Of a DNA stretch of 64,000 bases, positions 54,718-62,778 are shown piece by piece. This DNA is from PALSA-1353 sp050014015 (lineage in GTDB: Bacteria; Planctomycetota; Phycisphaerae; Tepidisphaerales; Tepidisphaeraceae). The stretch is taken from contig JBEKEC010000007.1 in the NCBI GenBank assembly GCA_050014015.1, forward strand, positions 1 through 64,000, given 5' to 3'. The notes beneath the pieces are model-generated. The model was given only the letters and a program-made list of their open reading frames with translations. It was not told the DNA's origin and did no database searches. The stretch's first letter is position 1, and each line of letters opens with the position of its first letter. The translations under genes and the position numbers were made by a program.

Positions 54718-56343
54718 TCAATCATACCATGGGCCATTGAATTTTGCTCGCCGATTTTCCGGTCCCAGGTCCATATTCCACAGTGCAACCTGCGCTGGCG
54801 TTGAGTGGTTCCGTGACGAATAAAGCATGTACCGCAAGGCCGAAATCGCATGGTCATCCTTGGCAACGGGCTTGTCCTTCGCGTCCTGATTCGTTGTCGC
54901 TTCTGCATAGCGATACATCGGAAGTTCGCGGAGCAGATTCACACACCGCGCGGCGATGTGCAGTGTTGGCCGACCATTCGGCCAATCAGAATTCGATAGA
55001 TGTTTACGCGGATTGAACAAACCCCGCAAACAGTCGATGGACATTCTCACGCTGTCATCGCCCTTGTCGGCTGGCAGGCTCGAAATGCCGTATGCCATGA
55101 ACTCATTTGCGTCCGTGGGGTCGTGGTCTGCCCAAACCTGCTGGCATTCCCGACCCCATTGCTTGCTGCGGGCCTTGATCTCGTTCGCGTGTTCCTGTAA
55201 TCGCCGGCCACCGCGCTCCAGAAACGACCAGTAGTATTCATCGAAAACATACCAATCGTTGTCCAGGCTGGGGATTTTTGCGCCCCAGAGAAAGCAAAAT
55301 GGGTTGGCGCCGCCCCAGTCGATGCCGCCGAAGATTTCGGCCTGTGCCGGTATCCGGCCGTTGGGGAAGAACAACCGCCTTTCTTTAGCCTCATCCACAA
55401 CATGAACCTCCCGGCTGAACGTCTGGAAGATTGAGCCGACGTAGCTGCCCCATTTGCCCAGCCGCCGCGTTTCCCGAACCTCTGGGGGCCACTCCTCAAT
55501 CAGCGCGTCGATCTTCTCGTCCTCGATGAATCCGCCGCGGCTGATGCGGTTGTCATCCAGTGGGCATTCAAAGACCGCATCACTCGGCCGGCACTCTCGC
55601 GTCAGGCGCGATTCCAGCCACGGCTGGCTCTCAATTGGCGTTAACGAGGCCATGAAGTCCAGCGGCGTATCCGCGCCAATTCGCGTCATCGCCTCAACGA
55701 AAATGTCCCTCGGAAACTGCTCGTCGAAGGCGATGTACCGCATGGCCGTCGCCTGAAAACTCTCTCGGCCCTGCTCGTAGGCCTTGAAGACAATCAGCGA
55801 CGATTTATCGCGGGTATTCCGGCCAACCCTCACCGTCACCCGTTCTGGTATTTCCCGGCCTTTGTTATGCCAGGCAACCCGATAATCCCATCCACGCAGC
55901 AGGCGACGAATGTTTGGCCACAGAGTGTCGCCCACCTTGTCCCAGGTCGTAGTGGCGAACCAGCCTTCATTCGGAACATGTACATCGTTGAATCGCCACG
56001 GATGAAGCCGCAATGCAAACCATACGATTTCTTGTGCTAATGCCGTCGATTTTGAGCTTCTGTTTCCGCCAATAAGAAAGCGAATTCGTTTCTGGCTTTG
56101 ATGAAATCTCCTCGCCGCCGGCACCGGGCGATATCTACCGATCTCCGTGTTGAGCGTCTTGCCAAACTGATCAACAAGCCGCTTTTGTTCGTCGCCAGAT
56201 GTCGCCGCCAACCGGCGCCGCATGAAATCGTACAGGGCGAACCGATAGTGTCCCGACGAATCAGTTTGACGCTCCGGCGTTCCCGCCGGCGGCAAGTTCG
56301 CGGGCGAACTCCCGTCTGAGAAAATCTCCATTGCTTGCGACAT
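54718..56343 (-). CDS. terL: phage terminase large subunit
   Basis: A 541-residue DNA-packaging motor. ATPase: Walker A FLIGGNRSSKSTALAQEI and Walker B RYIAFDEQ. RNaseH-fold nuclease: GGIDWGGANPFCFLWG (first Asp), VWADHDPTDANEF (second) and KDDHAISALRYM (third). ATG 56343 has GGGAGG close upstream; ATG 56361 is an alternative six codons longer. It overlaps the small subunit gene by about 80 bases. Strong evidence that the element is packaged or descends from one that was. Confidence 0.9.
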   Translation of the reverse strand: MSQAMEIFSDGSSPANLPPAGTPERQTDSSGHYRFALYDFMRRRLAATSGDEQKRLVDQFGKTLNTEIGRYRPVPAARRFHQSQKRIRFLIGGNRSSKSTALAQEIVWFALRLHPWRFNDVHVPNEGWFATTTWDKVGDTLWPNIRRLLRGWDYRVAWHNKGREIPERVTVRVGRNTRDKSSLIVFKAYEQGRESFQATAMRYIAFDEQFPRDIFVEAMTRIGADTPLDFMASLTPIESQPWLESRLTRECRPSDAVFECPLDDNRISRGGFIEDEKIDALIEEWPPEVRETRRLGKWGSYVGSIFQTFSREVHVVDEAKERRLFFPNGRIPAQAEIFGGIDWGGANPFCFLWGAKIPSLDNDWYVFDEYYWSFLERGGRRLQEHANEIKARSKQWGRECQQVWADHDPTDANEFMAYGISSLPADKGDDSVRMSIDCLRGLFNPRKHLSNSDWPNGRPTLHIAARCVNLLRELPMYRYAEATTNQDAKDKPVAKDDHAISALRYMLYSSRNHSTPAQVALWNMDLGPENRRAKFNGPWYD

Positions 56344-56806
56344 TGACCTCCCCGCTGACATGCAAATTCATGTTGTGATCGAACGTGTAATTCTCCCGGA
56401 ACTGCTCTGGCAACAGTCCCTTGAGTAGCACAATCAATAGGACATCGCTGTACTCCATCTCAAAGTACGGCTCCTTCGTGCGTGGGTCTATAATTGGCTC
56501 GCCGCCATGAAACTTCATCCTCAGAAGACCATCCTTGGCGCGGCGACGCGCCTCCTCAATGAGCCTGTCGGCAGCCTCCAACTTGGCCTGCTGTAGCTCC
56601 TCAGCGAACACAGGATCGTCATTCGCCCACTTCTGAGCCGAACGCCGAGTGATGCCAACCGATTCTGCCGCCCTGGTCATATTTCCGACCTGACCAAAAG
56701 CCACAAGAAACTCCGCCTTTTTCTGCTGTGAATTTTCCACTCGCACCGCCAGCATTTCTGGAGGCTTTGCTCTTCCATCTCCGTTGTTATCTCCATTGTT
56801 TGACAT
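56261..56806 (-). CDS. terS: phage terminase small subunit (HTH)
   Basis: A 181-residue DNA-binding terminase component: HTH NMTRAAESVGITRRSAQKWANDDPVFAEELQQAK in the first half and a charged C-terminus. ATG 56806 is chosen for TAGGAG 8 bases upstream; the longer frame to 57022 overlaps the topoisomerase gene. Recognises the packaging site and recruits TerL. Confidence 0.8.
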   Translation of the reverse strand: MSNNGDNNGDGRAKPPEMLAVRVENSQQKKAEFLVAFGQVGNMTRAAESVGITRRSAQKWANDDPVFAEELQQAKLEAADRLIEEARRRAKDGLLRMKFHGGEPIIDPRTKEPYFEMEYSDVLLIVLLKGLLPEQFRENYTFDHNMNLHVSGEVNVASNGDFLRREFARELAAGGNAGASN

Positions 56807-56925
56807 AGCTTGCACTCCTACTAATGAGATTACGTTCTTGAACGACAGGACGGCACTTTTCGGCGGCCCCGATGGGTTGCCCGCACGACGGGTTTCCAGC
56901 GATACATCTAGGGACACAACGCCAT

Positions 56926-59274
56926 TCATTGGCTCTTCTCCAACCGCCCCGGCGACGCTCGCCCGACCGCCAGGCGAGTAGCCACGATTTCGGCGGCGGC
57001 ATCGGCTATCGGGGAAGTCCATCGCCGATGCGGCTTCCTCGATAAATCGGCCTTCACGCGGGCGGGCAAGGTGCGCTGAACCTTCCGCAATTTGGGCATC
57101 AATTTAGCTATCGCCTCCTGAGTGTGCTGCTCGATCTTGGCGTCCTTCATCACCTGGGCGATGATCTTCTCCCTGACGGTCTCCCTGACGGCCTCGGTAA
57201 GTGCCTCGGACAGCACGGGCGCCGGTGGGATTACCTTTCCCGCGTGCTTCCTCATCTTCGCGTCAAGCCACGCGATAAACTGCGGGGTGGTCATGGCGTT
57301 GAGCTCGACACGGTTACCCTGCAGCCATTGCGCCCATTCCTTGCCAACATAATCCGCGACGGGTCGCCGGCCCTTTGATTCCACGGTCTCCGATTCGAGT
57401 CCCATTTCCTCCGCTTCGCCCGGCTCAAGCCCCAGATTGATGATCTGCACCTTGCGCCCGGGCCGGGCCTTCGTCTCTCCCTGTAATGCCTGATAAATCA
57501 TGGTCCCGGCGGCGTCGGCATCGTGGACGCAGAAGAATTCCAGCGGTTCCCCGTCCTCTCCGAGCAAGTCCAGCACGTCCTTAACGGCGCGGGAGGCGTA
57601 TCCCTTGCTGGTCACGAGGGCGCAGTCATGGCGCTCTGGCCAGCCAGCCTCCTTCAAGATGGAAATGAATCCCTCTTTTTCACAGTAGAGAATTTTGTTG
57701 AATGTCCATTGTGGCCGGCGGTATTTCTCCACGGCGATAGTTCCGAGTGGTATCTCCTCCGCGGTGTGTGGGTGGTAGAGAATCCCCCGCGGGTCGCGGT
57801 ACATTCCCTCGATCTCGCCTTGGGCGTTCTCGATGTCGCCGATCACCTGGGCAAAGTAGTCATTCGATGGCTCTTTGCCGGCGGCCTGGATGATGTGGGG
57901 ACGTAGGGCATAGAACAATTGGCGGATGGCGAACCGATAGGCGCCGTCACCGCTGGCCTTGGCGCAGCCTTCTTCAAGGTTCTCCCTGATGATGTCCTTT
58001 TGGCTCTGGGGTTCTGCCTTTGGGTGCATCCGCTTCGCCCGCCTCGCGGCCTTGGCGCAGGCGTCGGCAATCTCCGTGACCATCTGGGACAGGTCCGGCT
58101 CTTTGCCGTCGGTCGTAATGGGCATGTAGGGCGTCACGATGTTCACCCTGAGCGATATTTCATCGCGGCCTACCTTCAGGGCATGGGACAGCCCGCAACC
58201 AAATACAGACAGGCGGGCGCGGTCCTCATCGGAAGTGTGATAGGCGTCGATCTCCCCGGTAATCGGGGTGCGGTTGATACAGACCTGCAAGGCGTCCTCG
58301 CCCGGCCTTGCCCACGCCTCCACCACAAAAGGGATTCCCGCGCCTTCATGGGTGAATGTTCCCTCCGTCCGGGAATATCCGGCGCTCGGGTCGATGTCGG
58401 GTCCGATGCGCCCCAGCCGGTGGGGTGGAACGGGGCGGGCCTCTTGCTGGGCGTCGATCAGCAATTGCCTCGCCTCATCCCGCGATAGACTGCCGGCGGC
58501 GCGGCCTCTGAATGGTGCTGCAATCGTGCCGGCCTTGGCGCCGGTGCATCCATCGAACGATTCGATTAGCTCCCTTACGGTTCGGTTGCCGGCGGCTTGG
58601 CAAAGCTCCCAGAATGCTGCGGGGCCATACCAATGGGGGGAAGTCCTGCCGGTGTAGCTCTCGCCGCCTTCGGCTAATTGGATCGCCAGCCGCGCCCACT
58701 CCATCGGGTCATCGACCGCATCGACCGCTTGGCCAAGCCGGATGTCGATGCGTGTCCCTGTGGTGAAGTCCGGGGCGTCGGAGGTGTCGGTGGTGGTGGT
58801 TCCGTCGTCCTGCGGGTGAAGCTCAATCCGCTTGCCTCGCGTCCAGACCGTCAAAGTCCCGCCCGATGCCAGCACCACGCCGGCCACAACGCGGAGTCCG
58901 TTCCCCATTGCTCCGCGGGTGGGGAGTCGGATCAGCTTCGAGGATGACAAGGGTCGGCGGATGGAAAACAGGTCGGCCACGTCCTCCGGTGGCAAACCTG
59001 GGCCTTCATCCTGAATGTGGAATAGTCCATCCTCGTCAGCGGTGATTTCGCACCTCCCCGCGGCGTCCAGTGCGTTATCGACTAATTCCTTGAGCACAAG
59101 CCGGGCAAGGCGACTGACCGGCACTCCCGCCTTTTGGCCGATGGTCGAAAGACTGCGAAATAACGTCCAGTCCTCGCGCACAAATTGAGAATTTGAGCAA
59201 ATCGGGGGTGAATTCAGCTTGCTAGATTCGGCGGTGGTTTTCGTCGATTTTTCAAGTTCAAGTGTGGTGGTCAT
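56926..59274 (-). CDS. single-chain topoisomerase VI B-A fusion (Topo VIII-like)
   Basis: A 782-residue predicted type IIB topoisomerase. B-like half: GHKL ATPase N-box LKELVDNALDAAG (61-73), DEGPGLP (89-95), GAMGNGLRV (121-129), and a transducer end with MPITTDGKE (384-392), whose Lys391 resembles the Topo VIB switch lysine. A-like half: winged helix with IRQLFYALRP (450-459; Tyr455 as in Spo11/Topo VIA), TOPRIM Glu in LYCEKEGF (529-536) and HDADAAG (584-590; D585, D587). Its start overlaps the primase-polymerase stop (ATGA). Confidence 0.8.
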   Translation of the reverse strand: MTTTLELEKSTKTTAESSKLNSPPICSNSQFVREDWTLFRSLSTIGQKAGVPVSRLARLVLKELVDNALDAAGRCEITADEDGLFHIQDEGPGLPPEDVADLFSIRRPLSSSKLIRLPTRGAMGNGLRVVAGVVLASGGTLTVWTRGKRIELHPQDDGTTTTDTSDAPDFTTGTRIDIRLGQAVDAVDDPMEWARLAIQLAEGGESYTGRTSPHWYGPAAFWELCQAAGNRTVRELIESFDGCTGAKAGTIAAPFRGRAAGSLSRDEARQLLIDAQQEARPVPPHRLGRIGPDIDPSAGYSRTEGTFTHEGAGIPFVVEAWARPGEDALQVCINRTPITGEIDAYHTSDEDRARLSVFGCGLSHALKVGRDEISLRVNIVTPYMPITTDGKEPDLSQMVTEIADACAKAARRAKRMHPKAEPQSQKDIIRENLEEGCAKASGDGAYRFAIRQLFYALRPHIIQAAGKEPSNDYFAQVIGDIENAQGEIEGMYRDPRGILYHPHTAEEIPLGTIAVEKYRRPQWTFNKILYCEKEGFISILKEAGWPERHDCALVTSKGYASRAVKDVLDLLGEDGEPLEFFCVHDADAAGTMIYQALQGETKARPGRKVQIINLGLEPGEAEEMGLESETVESKGRRPVADYVGKEWAQWLQGNRVELNAMTTPQFIAWLDAKMRKHAGKVIPPAPVLSEALTEAVRETVREKIIAQVMKDAKIEQHTQEAIAKLMPKLRKVQRTLPARVKADLSRKPHRRWTSPIADAAAEIVATRLAVGRASPGRLEKSQ

Positions 59275-60479
59275 TCGTTACCCCCAGCCCACCGATAGGT
59301 TGATGCCCGGCGCAATTTGCCCTTCTCGATCTCGACAATCACGCGGTCGATGTTCAGCACTTTTAGTCGCCGGTGCGCCGCCATGCGCTCTATTCCTAGG
59401 AGGTCTGCCAGTGACCGGACGGCCAAGTAGAACGGCTCCGCGCCGGCCCGCCGCTGCAATTCGGCACATAGCTTCGCGGCGCGCAACATCTCCGGTTCAT
59501 CCGCATACAACTCGGCAATCGCTGGTGGCAATTTGATGGCATCGGCGCGGGCCATGGCTTCGCTTAGAGGACCCTTACCGACCGGATACTTGATGCGTTT
59601 CCAGCCCTCGACGAAGTCGATCCACGTCTGCTCAAATTCCTTGGTTCTGATTTTCTCGAGCGCTGCCGCGTGCCATTGTTTGACGATTGCGCGCAACTCA
59701 CTCATAGTCGCATCGGGAAAAATGGCCTTGATGTATCGAGCAAATTTGAAAACAGAATGGAACCGCTGCCCGAATGCGGACGGAAGGGTCGATTTGGTTG
59801 CAAGCTCAATCCTGTCAGAGAATGGGACACAGATAGACACAGATAGATTCAGAGGGGGGGGTTCCTGTGTACGTCTGTGTTCATCTGCGTCTTTCTGTGT
59901 CACATGGAGTAGCGCGTCCAAAAACGCCTGTGGAAACGGGGCAAGGTTCACGTCGGCAGGGCTATATCCAGGCGCCCACGCATAACGGATTCCACTCCAA
60001 TGCAGGCTGCCGGCGAGAATCACATTCCTGTGAACCAATAGGTCGATTCCCAGCCCGATAGTCCCGTCTGAGATGGACCTTGCCGGATGCCCGAAATGCC
60101 AGTGGATGCCGTCACCAGTAATGACGCGGGGTGTCTCAAAACTTTCCGGGGTCAGGTCCATCGCCTCAAGGGTTTCAAAACCGTAATTCCGCCGGTCGGG
60201 GTCCACCACGACTTCACCGGCACGGCTCGGACACATTCCCCAATTGCATCCGGGCCAGCGCCGTGCCCACCCCTCAATTTTCCCCCGATTGGTGGTTCCC
60301 TCATGCATGTAATTTGTGATTCGCGGATGCTTGCCGGGATCGCCACAAGCTGCGCCAGCCTTACAGGTGCAAATGCCATGCTCGTTTATCGAGTGACATG
60401 GATGGACGGGGCAACCACGCTCGGCATCGGTCAGGGCTTCCGCAAGCGCCGGATCGTCTTGTAGGTGGGTAGCGCACAT
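59271..60479 (-). CDS. bifunctional DNA primase/polymerase (AEP)
   Basis: A 402-residue archaeo-eukaryotic-type primase. N-terminal half follows the prim-pol pattern: GDPGKHPRI, IEGWARRWPGCNWGM, GEVVVDPDRRNYG (DxD metal site), GIHWHFGHP (hxH) and IGLGIDLLVHRNVILAGSLHWSG. The rest is helical and ends in a winged-helix-like unit (LADLLGIERMAAHRRLKVLNIDRVI). ATG 60479 starts just after the excisionase stop; the open frame runs further to 60578. No helicase domain is attached. Confidence 0.78.
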   Translation of the reverse strand: MCATHLQDDPALAEALTDAERGCPVHPCHSINEHGICTCKAGAACGDPGKHPRITNYMHEGTTNRGKIEGWARRWPGCNWGMCPSRAGEVVVDPDRRNYGFETLEAMDLTPESFETPRVITGDGIHWHFGHPARSISDGTIGLGIDLLVHRNVILAGSLHWSGIRYAWAPGYSPADVNLAPFPQAFLDALLHVTQKDADEHRRTQEPPPLNLSVSICVPFSDRIELATKSTLPSAFGQRFHSVFKFARYIKAIFPDATMSELRAIVKQWHAAALEKIRTKEFEQTWIDFVEGWKRIKYPVGKGPLSEAMARADAIKLPPAIAELYADEPEMLRAAKLCAELQRRAGAEPFYLAVRSLADLLGIERMAAHRRLKVLNIDRVIVEIEKGKLRRASTYRWAGGNE

Positions 60480-60480
60480 C

Positions 60481-60708
60481 TTAGGCCATCGCATTCGCGC
60501 GAATCTCGCTAGCTGAAGTGCCGCAATTGCGAGCCAGAAAGTCATCGAGGTCGGACTTGCGATAACGGACGCGACCAAACGGCTTGAGATATTTCAGGCC
60601 GTGGCGGCCCGTGGATGCCCAGGTTTCCAAGGTGGCGCGGCTCACGCCAATGTAGGTTGCTGCCTCGTCGCGGGTGAGGAACGTTTCAGTCGGGGTGTGC
60701 GTATTCAT
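60481..60708 (-). CDS. xis: excisionase-like HTH protein
   Basis: A 75-residue MerR/HTH_17-type protein: FLTRDEAATYIGVSRATLETWASTGRHGLKYLKPFGRVRYRKSDLDDFLA. Typical of phage excisionases and DNA-architectural proteins. Located between the integrase pair and the primase gene; promotes excision or controls replication genes. Confidence 0.75.
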   Translation of the reverse strand: MNTHTPTETFLTRDEAATYIGVSRATLETWASTGRHGLKYLKPFGRVRYRKSDLDDFLARNCGTSASEIRANAMA

Positions 60709-60790
60709 TACGCGACTTTATAACTCAGGCAAAATGCGGAACGATTTGAGCGCGCAATATCACCCCAAATTACCGGAAGATGCGCGAGTA

Positions 60791-61471
60791 TTAGGCGTGG
60801 GAAGCGGAACAATTTGGAGCACTCACCGGCTTGCCGTCACTTCCGCACGCTGGGCAAGTTTTATCGCTTTCAAAGAACGTTTTCGCGCAGCCGTTCTTTG
60901 TACATTTCCATAATCGCTTTGGTGGAGGAGGTGCTGTCCGCCCGGACGAGATGCTTGGCCCCGTGGATTGTCGTCGCCGGCTCTTTCGCCATACCTCGAT
61001 GGACTTTCGCAGAAGCACAACCTGAGTCCAGGGCTTGGGGCCGCCGCCGGGACGATAGAATTTCCCGCCCTTGATATCGCCTTTCCGGAGCGCGGCGTGC
61101 AATCGCGACTTTGGAATGTTGTAGGCCTTCGCTGCTTCGCTTAAATAAATCCAGTTGTGATCTGGCAGGCAGGCTGCCGCCGCTTCGATCGCTCCGATGT
61201 GGGCAGGGACCTTTGTTATGAATCCCTCGCTTGAATCGGCCTCCTTGGCATCAGCGCGGATTCGCTTGGCGAAGTCCCTCTGATAGTCCAGCGCCACCGC
61301 GAGCCGGGCAAGTTTGTGAAGGTCATTGCGCAATTCCGCCAGAGTCCGATCGTGGAGTTCAACTTGATATTTGGTCAGCGGGCCAGGCCGAGTCAGGTAG
61401 CGCAGCGTTTCTATCCGGACTTCTAAGCCATGGATTACATCGGTTGCATCTTCGCGATAGCGGAGCTTCAC
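60791..61471 (-). CDS. HTH and zinc-ribbon protein coupled to integrase
   Basis: A 226-residue protein from GTG 61471, overlapping the integrase stop (GTGA). N-terminal helical part, an HTH-like WIYLSEAAKAYNIPKSRLHAALRKGDIKGG (about 107-136), and a C-terminal zinc ribbon (CTKNGCAKTFFESDKTCPACG). Coupled expression suggests a recombination or regulatory accessory. Confidence 0.6.
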   Translation of the reverse strand: MKLRYREDATDVIHGLEVRIETLRYLTRPGPLTKYQVELHDRTLAELRNDLHKLARLAVALDYQRDFAKRIRADAKEADSSEGFITKVPAHIGAIEAAAACLPDHNWIYLSEAAKAYNIPKSRLHAALRKGDIKGGKFYRPGGGPKPWTQVVLLRKSIEVWRKSRRRQSTGPSISSGRTAPPPPKRLWKCTKNGCAKTFFESDKTCPACGSDGKPVSAPNCSASHA

Positions 61472-62691
61472 TTTCGCTTCCCTTTCCGTCCCGGTTTGGC
61501 CGTCGCCAACATCGCCGCGGTTGCCGCGTTAACCGATTGCCGGACCGGATCAAGGTTGACTCGGCTGTAAATCGCCGTGGCCGCCGGGTCTCGATGTCCC
61601 AGCGATCGGCCGATGATCGGGAGTGAGGCTCCCAACCCGGCCTGCCAGCTTCCCAGCGTTCTCCTCAAGTCATGGATGGTGATATCCTTCAAGCCGGCGC
61701 GCTCCAGCACCTTTTGCCACGTGTGTTTCGGATTTTCTAAATGTCCGCTTTTACTACTACTTGGCAGCATGAATCCTGAGGGATCGCCAATGCGGCGCTT
61801 GATAATCTCCAGGGCCGGCGGTGCCAAGGGAATCGTGATTGCCTTGGCATTCTTCGATTTTGGCGCGGGAATCGTCCACGTCGCCGCCGCAAGGTTTATT
61901 TCCTCATCCCGCATCGAGGCAACGCTGGATCGCCGCGCTCCTGTCCACAAGGCCAGGTAGACGAAATCCCGCATCAGCGGACTGGTCTGCTCATCGTCCA
62001 GCGCTTTGAACAATTTGGGGAACTCGTCGGGCTGAACGAACCGTTCTCGGCTGGTTTCCCTAAACATGTCCACGGCCTTCTTTTCGGCAGGGTTGGGCAG
62101 CCGCGCCCAATTAAACATTCGGCGCAGCAATTGGACGACGCGATTGGCCGTCACATGTCCCCGATCCGCTCCCAGCTTCGCGTGTAGGCCGCGAACGTCA
62201 CCTTCAGTGATGCTCACCACCCTCCGCGATTTCCATGCGTCCAAGCACGTCTGGTAGCGGTTCTCATCACAACGTAGAGTCTGCGCGCTACATCGGGTTT
62301 TCAGGTGTTCGTCCCGGTAGGAAGTCCACAATTCGGCAAGCGTCCCGGCCTTTCGCTCCTGGCGTCTCCGCTCTGCTGGATCGACGCCGCCGACGATCTC
62401 GCCGTTAAGCCGGTCAACTTCGGCTCGCGCTTGTTCAATGGTCATTTCCTTGCCGCCCAACCGGACCCTCGACGGCTTCCCGTGAATGCGCCTGTTCAGA
62501 TAAAAGCTACGCGCGTCATTAACTGTCACCAGCATCGCCAAGCCGCGTTTTTCGCTGTCATATACCCATAGGCGGCCTGCCGGATCAGCCGGCGGCATAA
62601 TCGCTGCCAGAGCCTTTACCGTGAATTTGATCTTCCGTGGAAGTGCCTTTCTCGATTCCCCCGCGATTCGCAAAGCCGTAGTTGTTGCCAT
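61468..62691 (-). CDS. int: tyrosine recombinase integrase
   Basis: A 407-residue phage-type integrase with an N-terminal DUF4102-like arm-binding domain (LRIAGESRKALPRKIKFTVKA ... RVRLGGKEMTIEQARAEV), a core-binding domain (115-205) and a catalytic domain: R253 (TGARRSS), H340 and R343 (HDLRRTLGSW), H366 (LGHRDP) and Y375 (ATAIYSRV). Located 157 bases from attR. Expected to have integrated the element in comEC. Confidence 0.94.
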   Translation of the reverse strand: MATTTALRIAGESRKALPRKIKFTVKALAAIMPPADPAGRLWVYDSEKRGLAMLVTVNDARSFYLNRRIHGKPSRVRLGGKEMTIEQARAEVDRLNGEIVGGVDPAERRRQERKAGTLAELWTSYRDEHLKTRCSAQTLRCDENRYQTCLDAWKSRRVVSITEGDVRGLHAKLGADRGHVTANRVVQLLRRMFNWARLPNPAEKKAVDMFRETSRERFVQPDEFPKLFKALDDEQTSPLMRDFVYLALWTGARRSSVASMRDEEINLAAATWTIPAPKSKNAKAITIPLAPPALEIIKRRIGDPSGFMLPSSSKSGHLENPKHTWQKVLERAGLKDITIHDLRRTLGSWQAGLGASLPIIGRSLGHRDPAATAIYSRVNLDPVRQSVNAATAAMLATAKPGRKGKRK

Positions 62692-62711
62692 TCGTTACCT
62701 GCCTTTCATCC

Positions 62712-62730
62712 GGTGCAACGCCGGTGCAAC
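62712..62730 (+). repeat. integrase arm-type repeats, right
   Basis: GGTGCAACGCCGGTGCAAC, identical and co-oriented with 23699-23717. About 120 bases inside the right att core, between it and the integrase start. Confidence 0.7.
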
Positions 62731-62778
62731 TCGAATTATCAAATGCCGTCCAACCGCGTCAAGCGAAATGTGGTCAGA

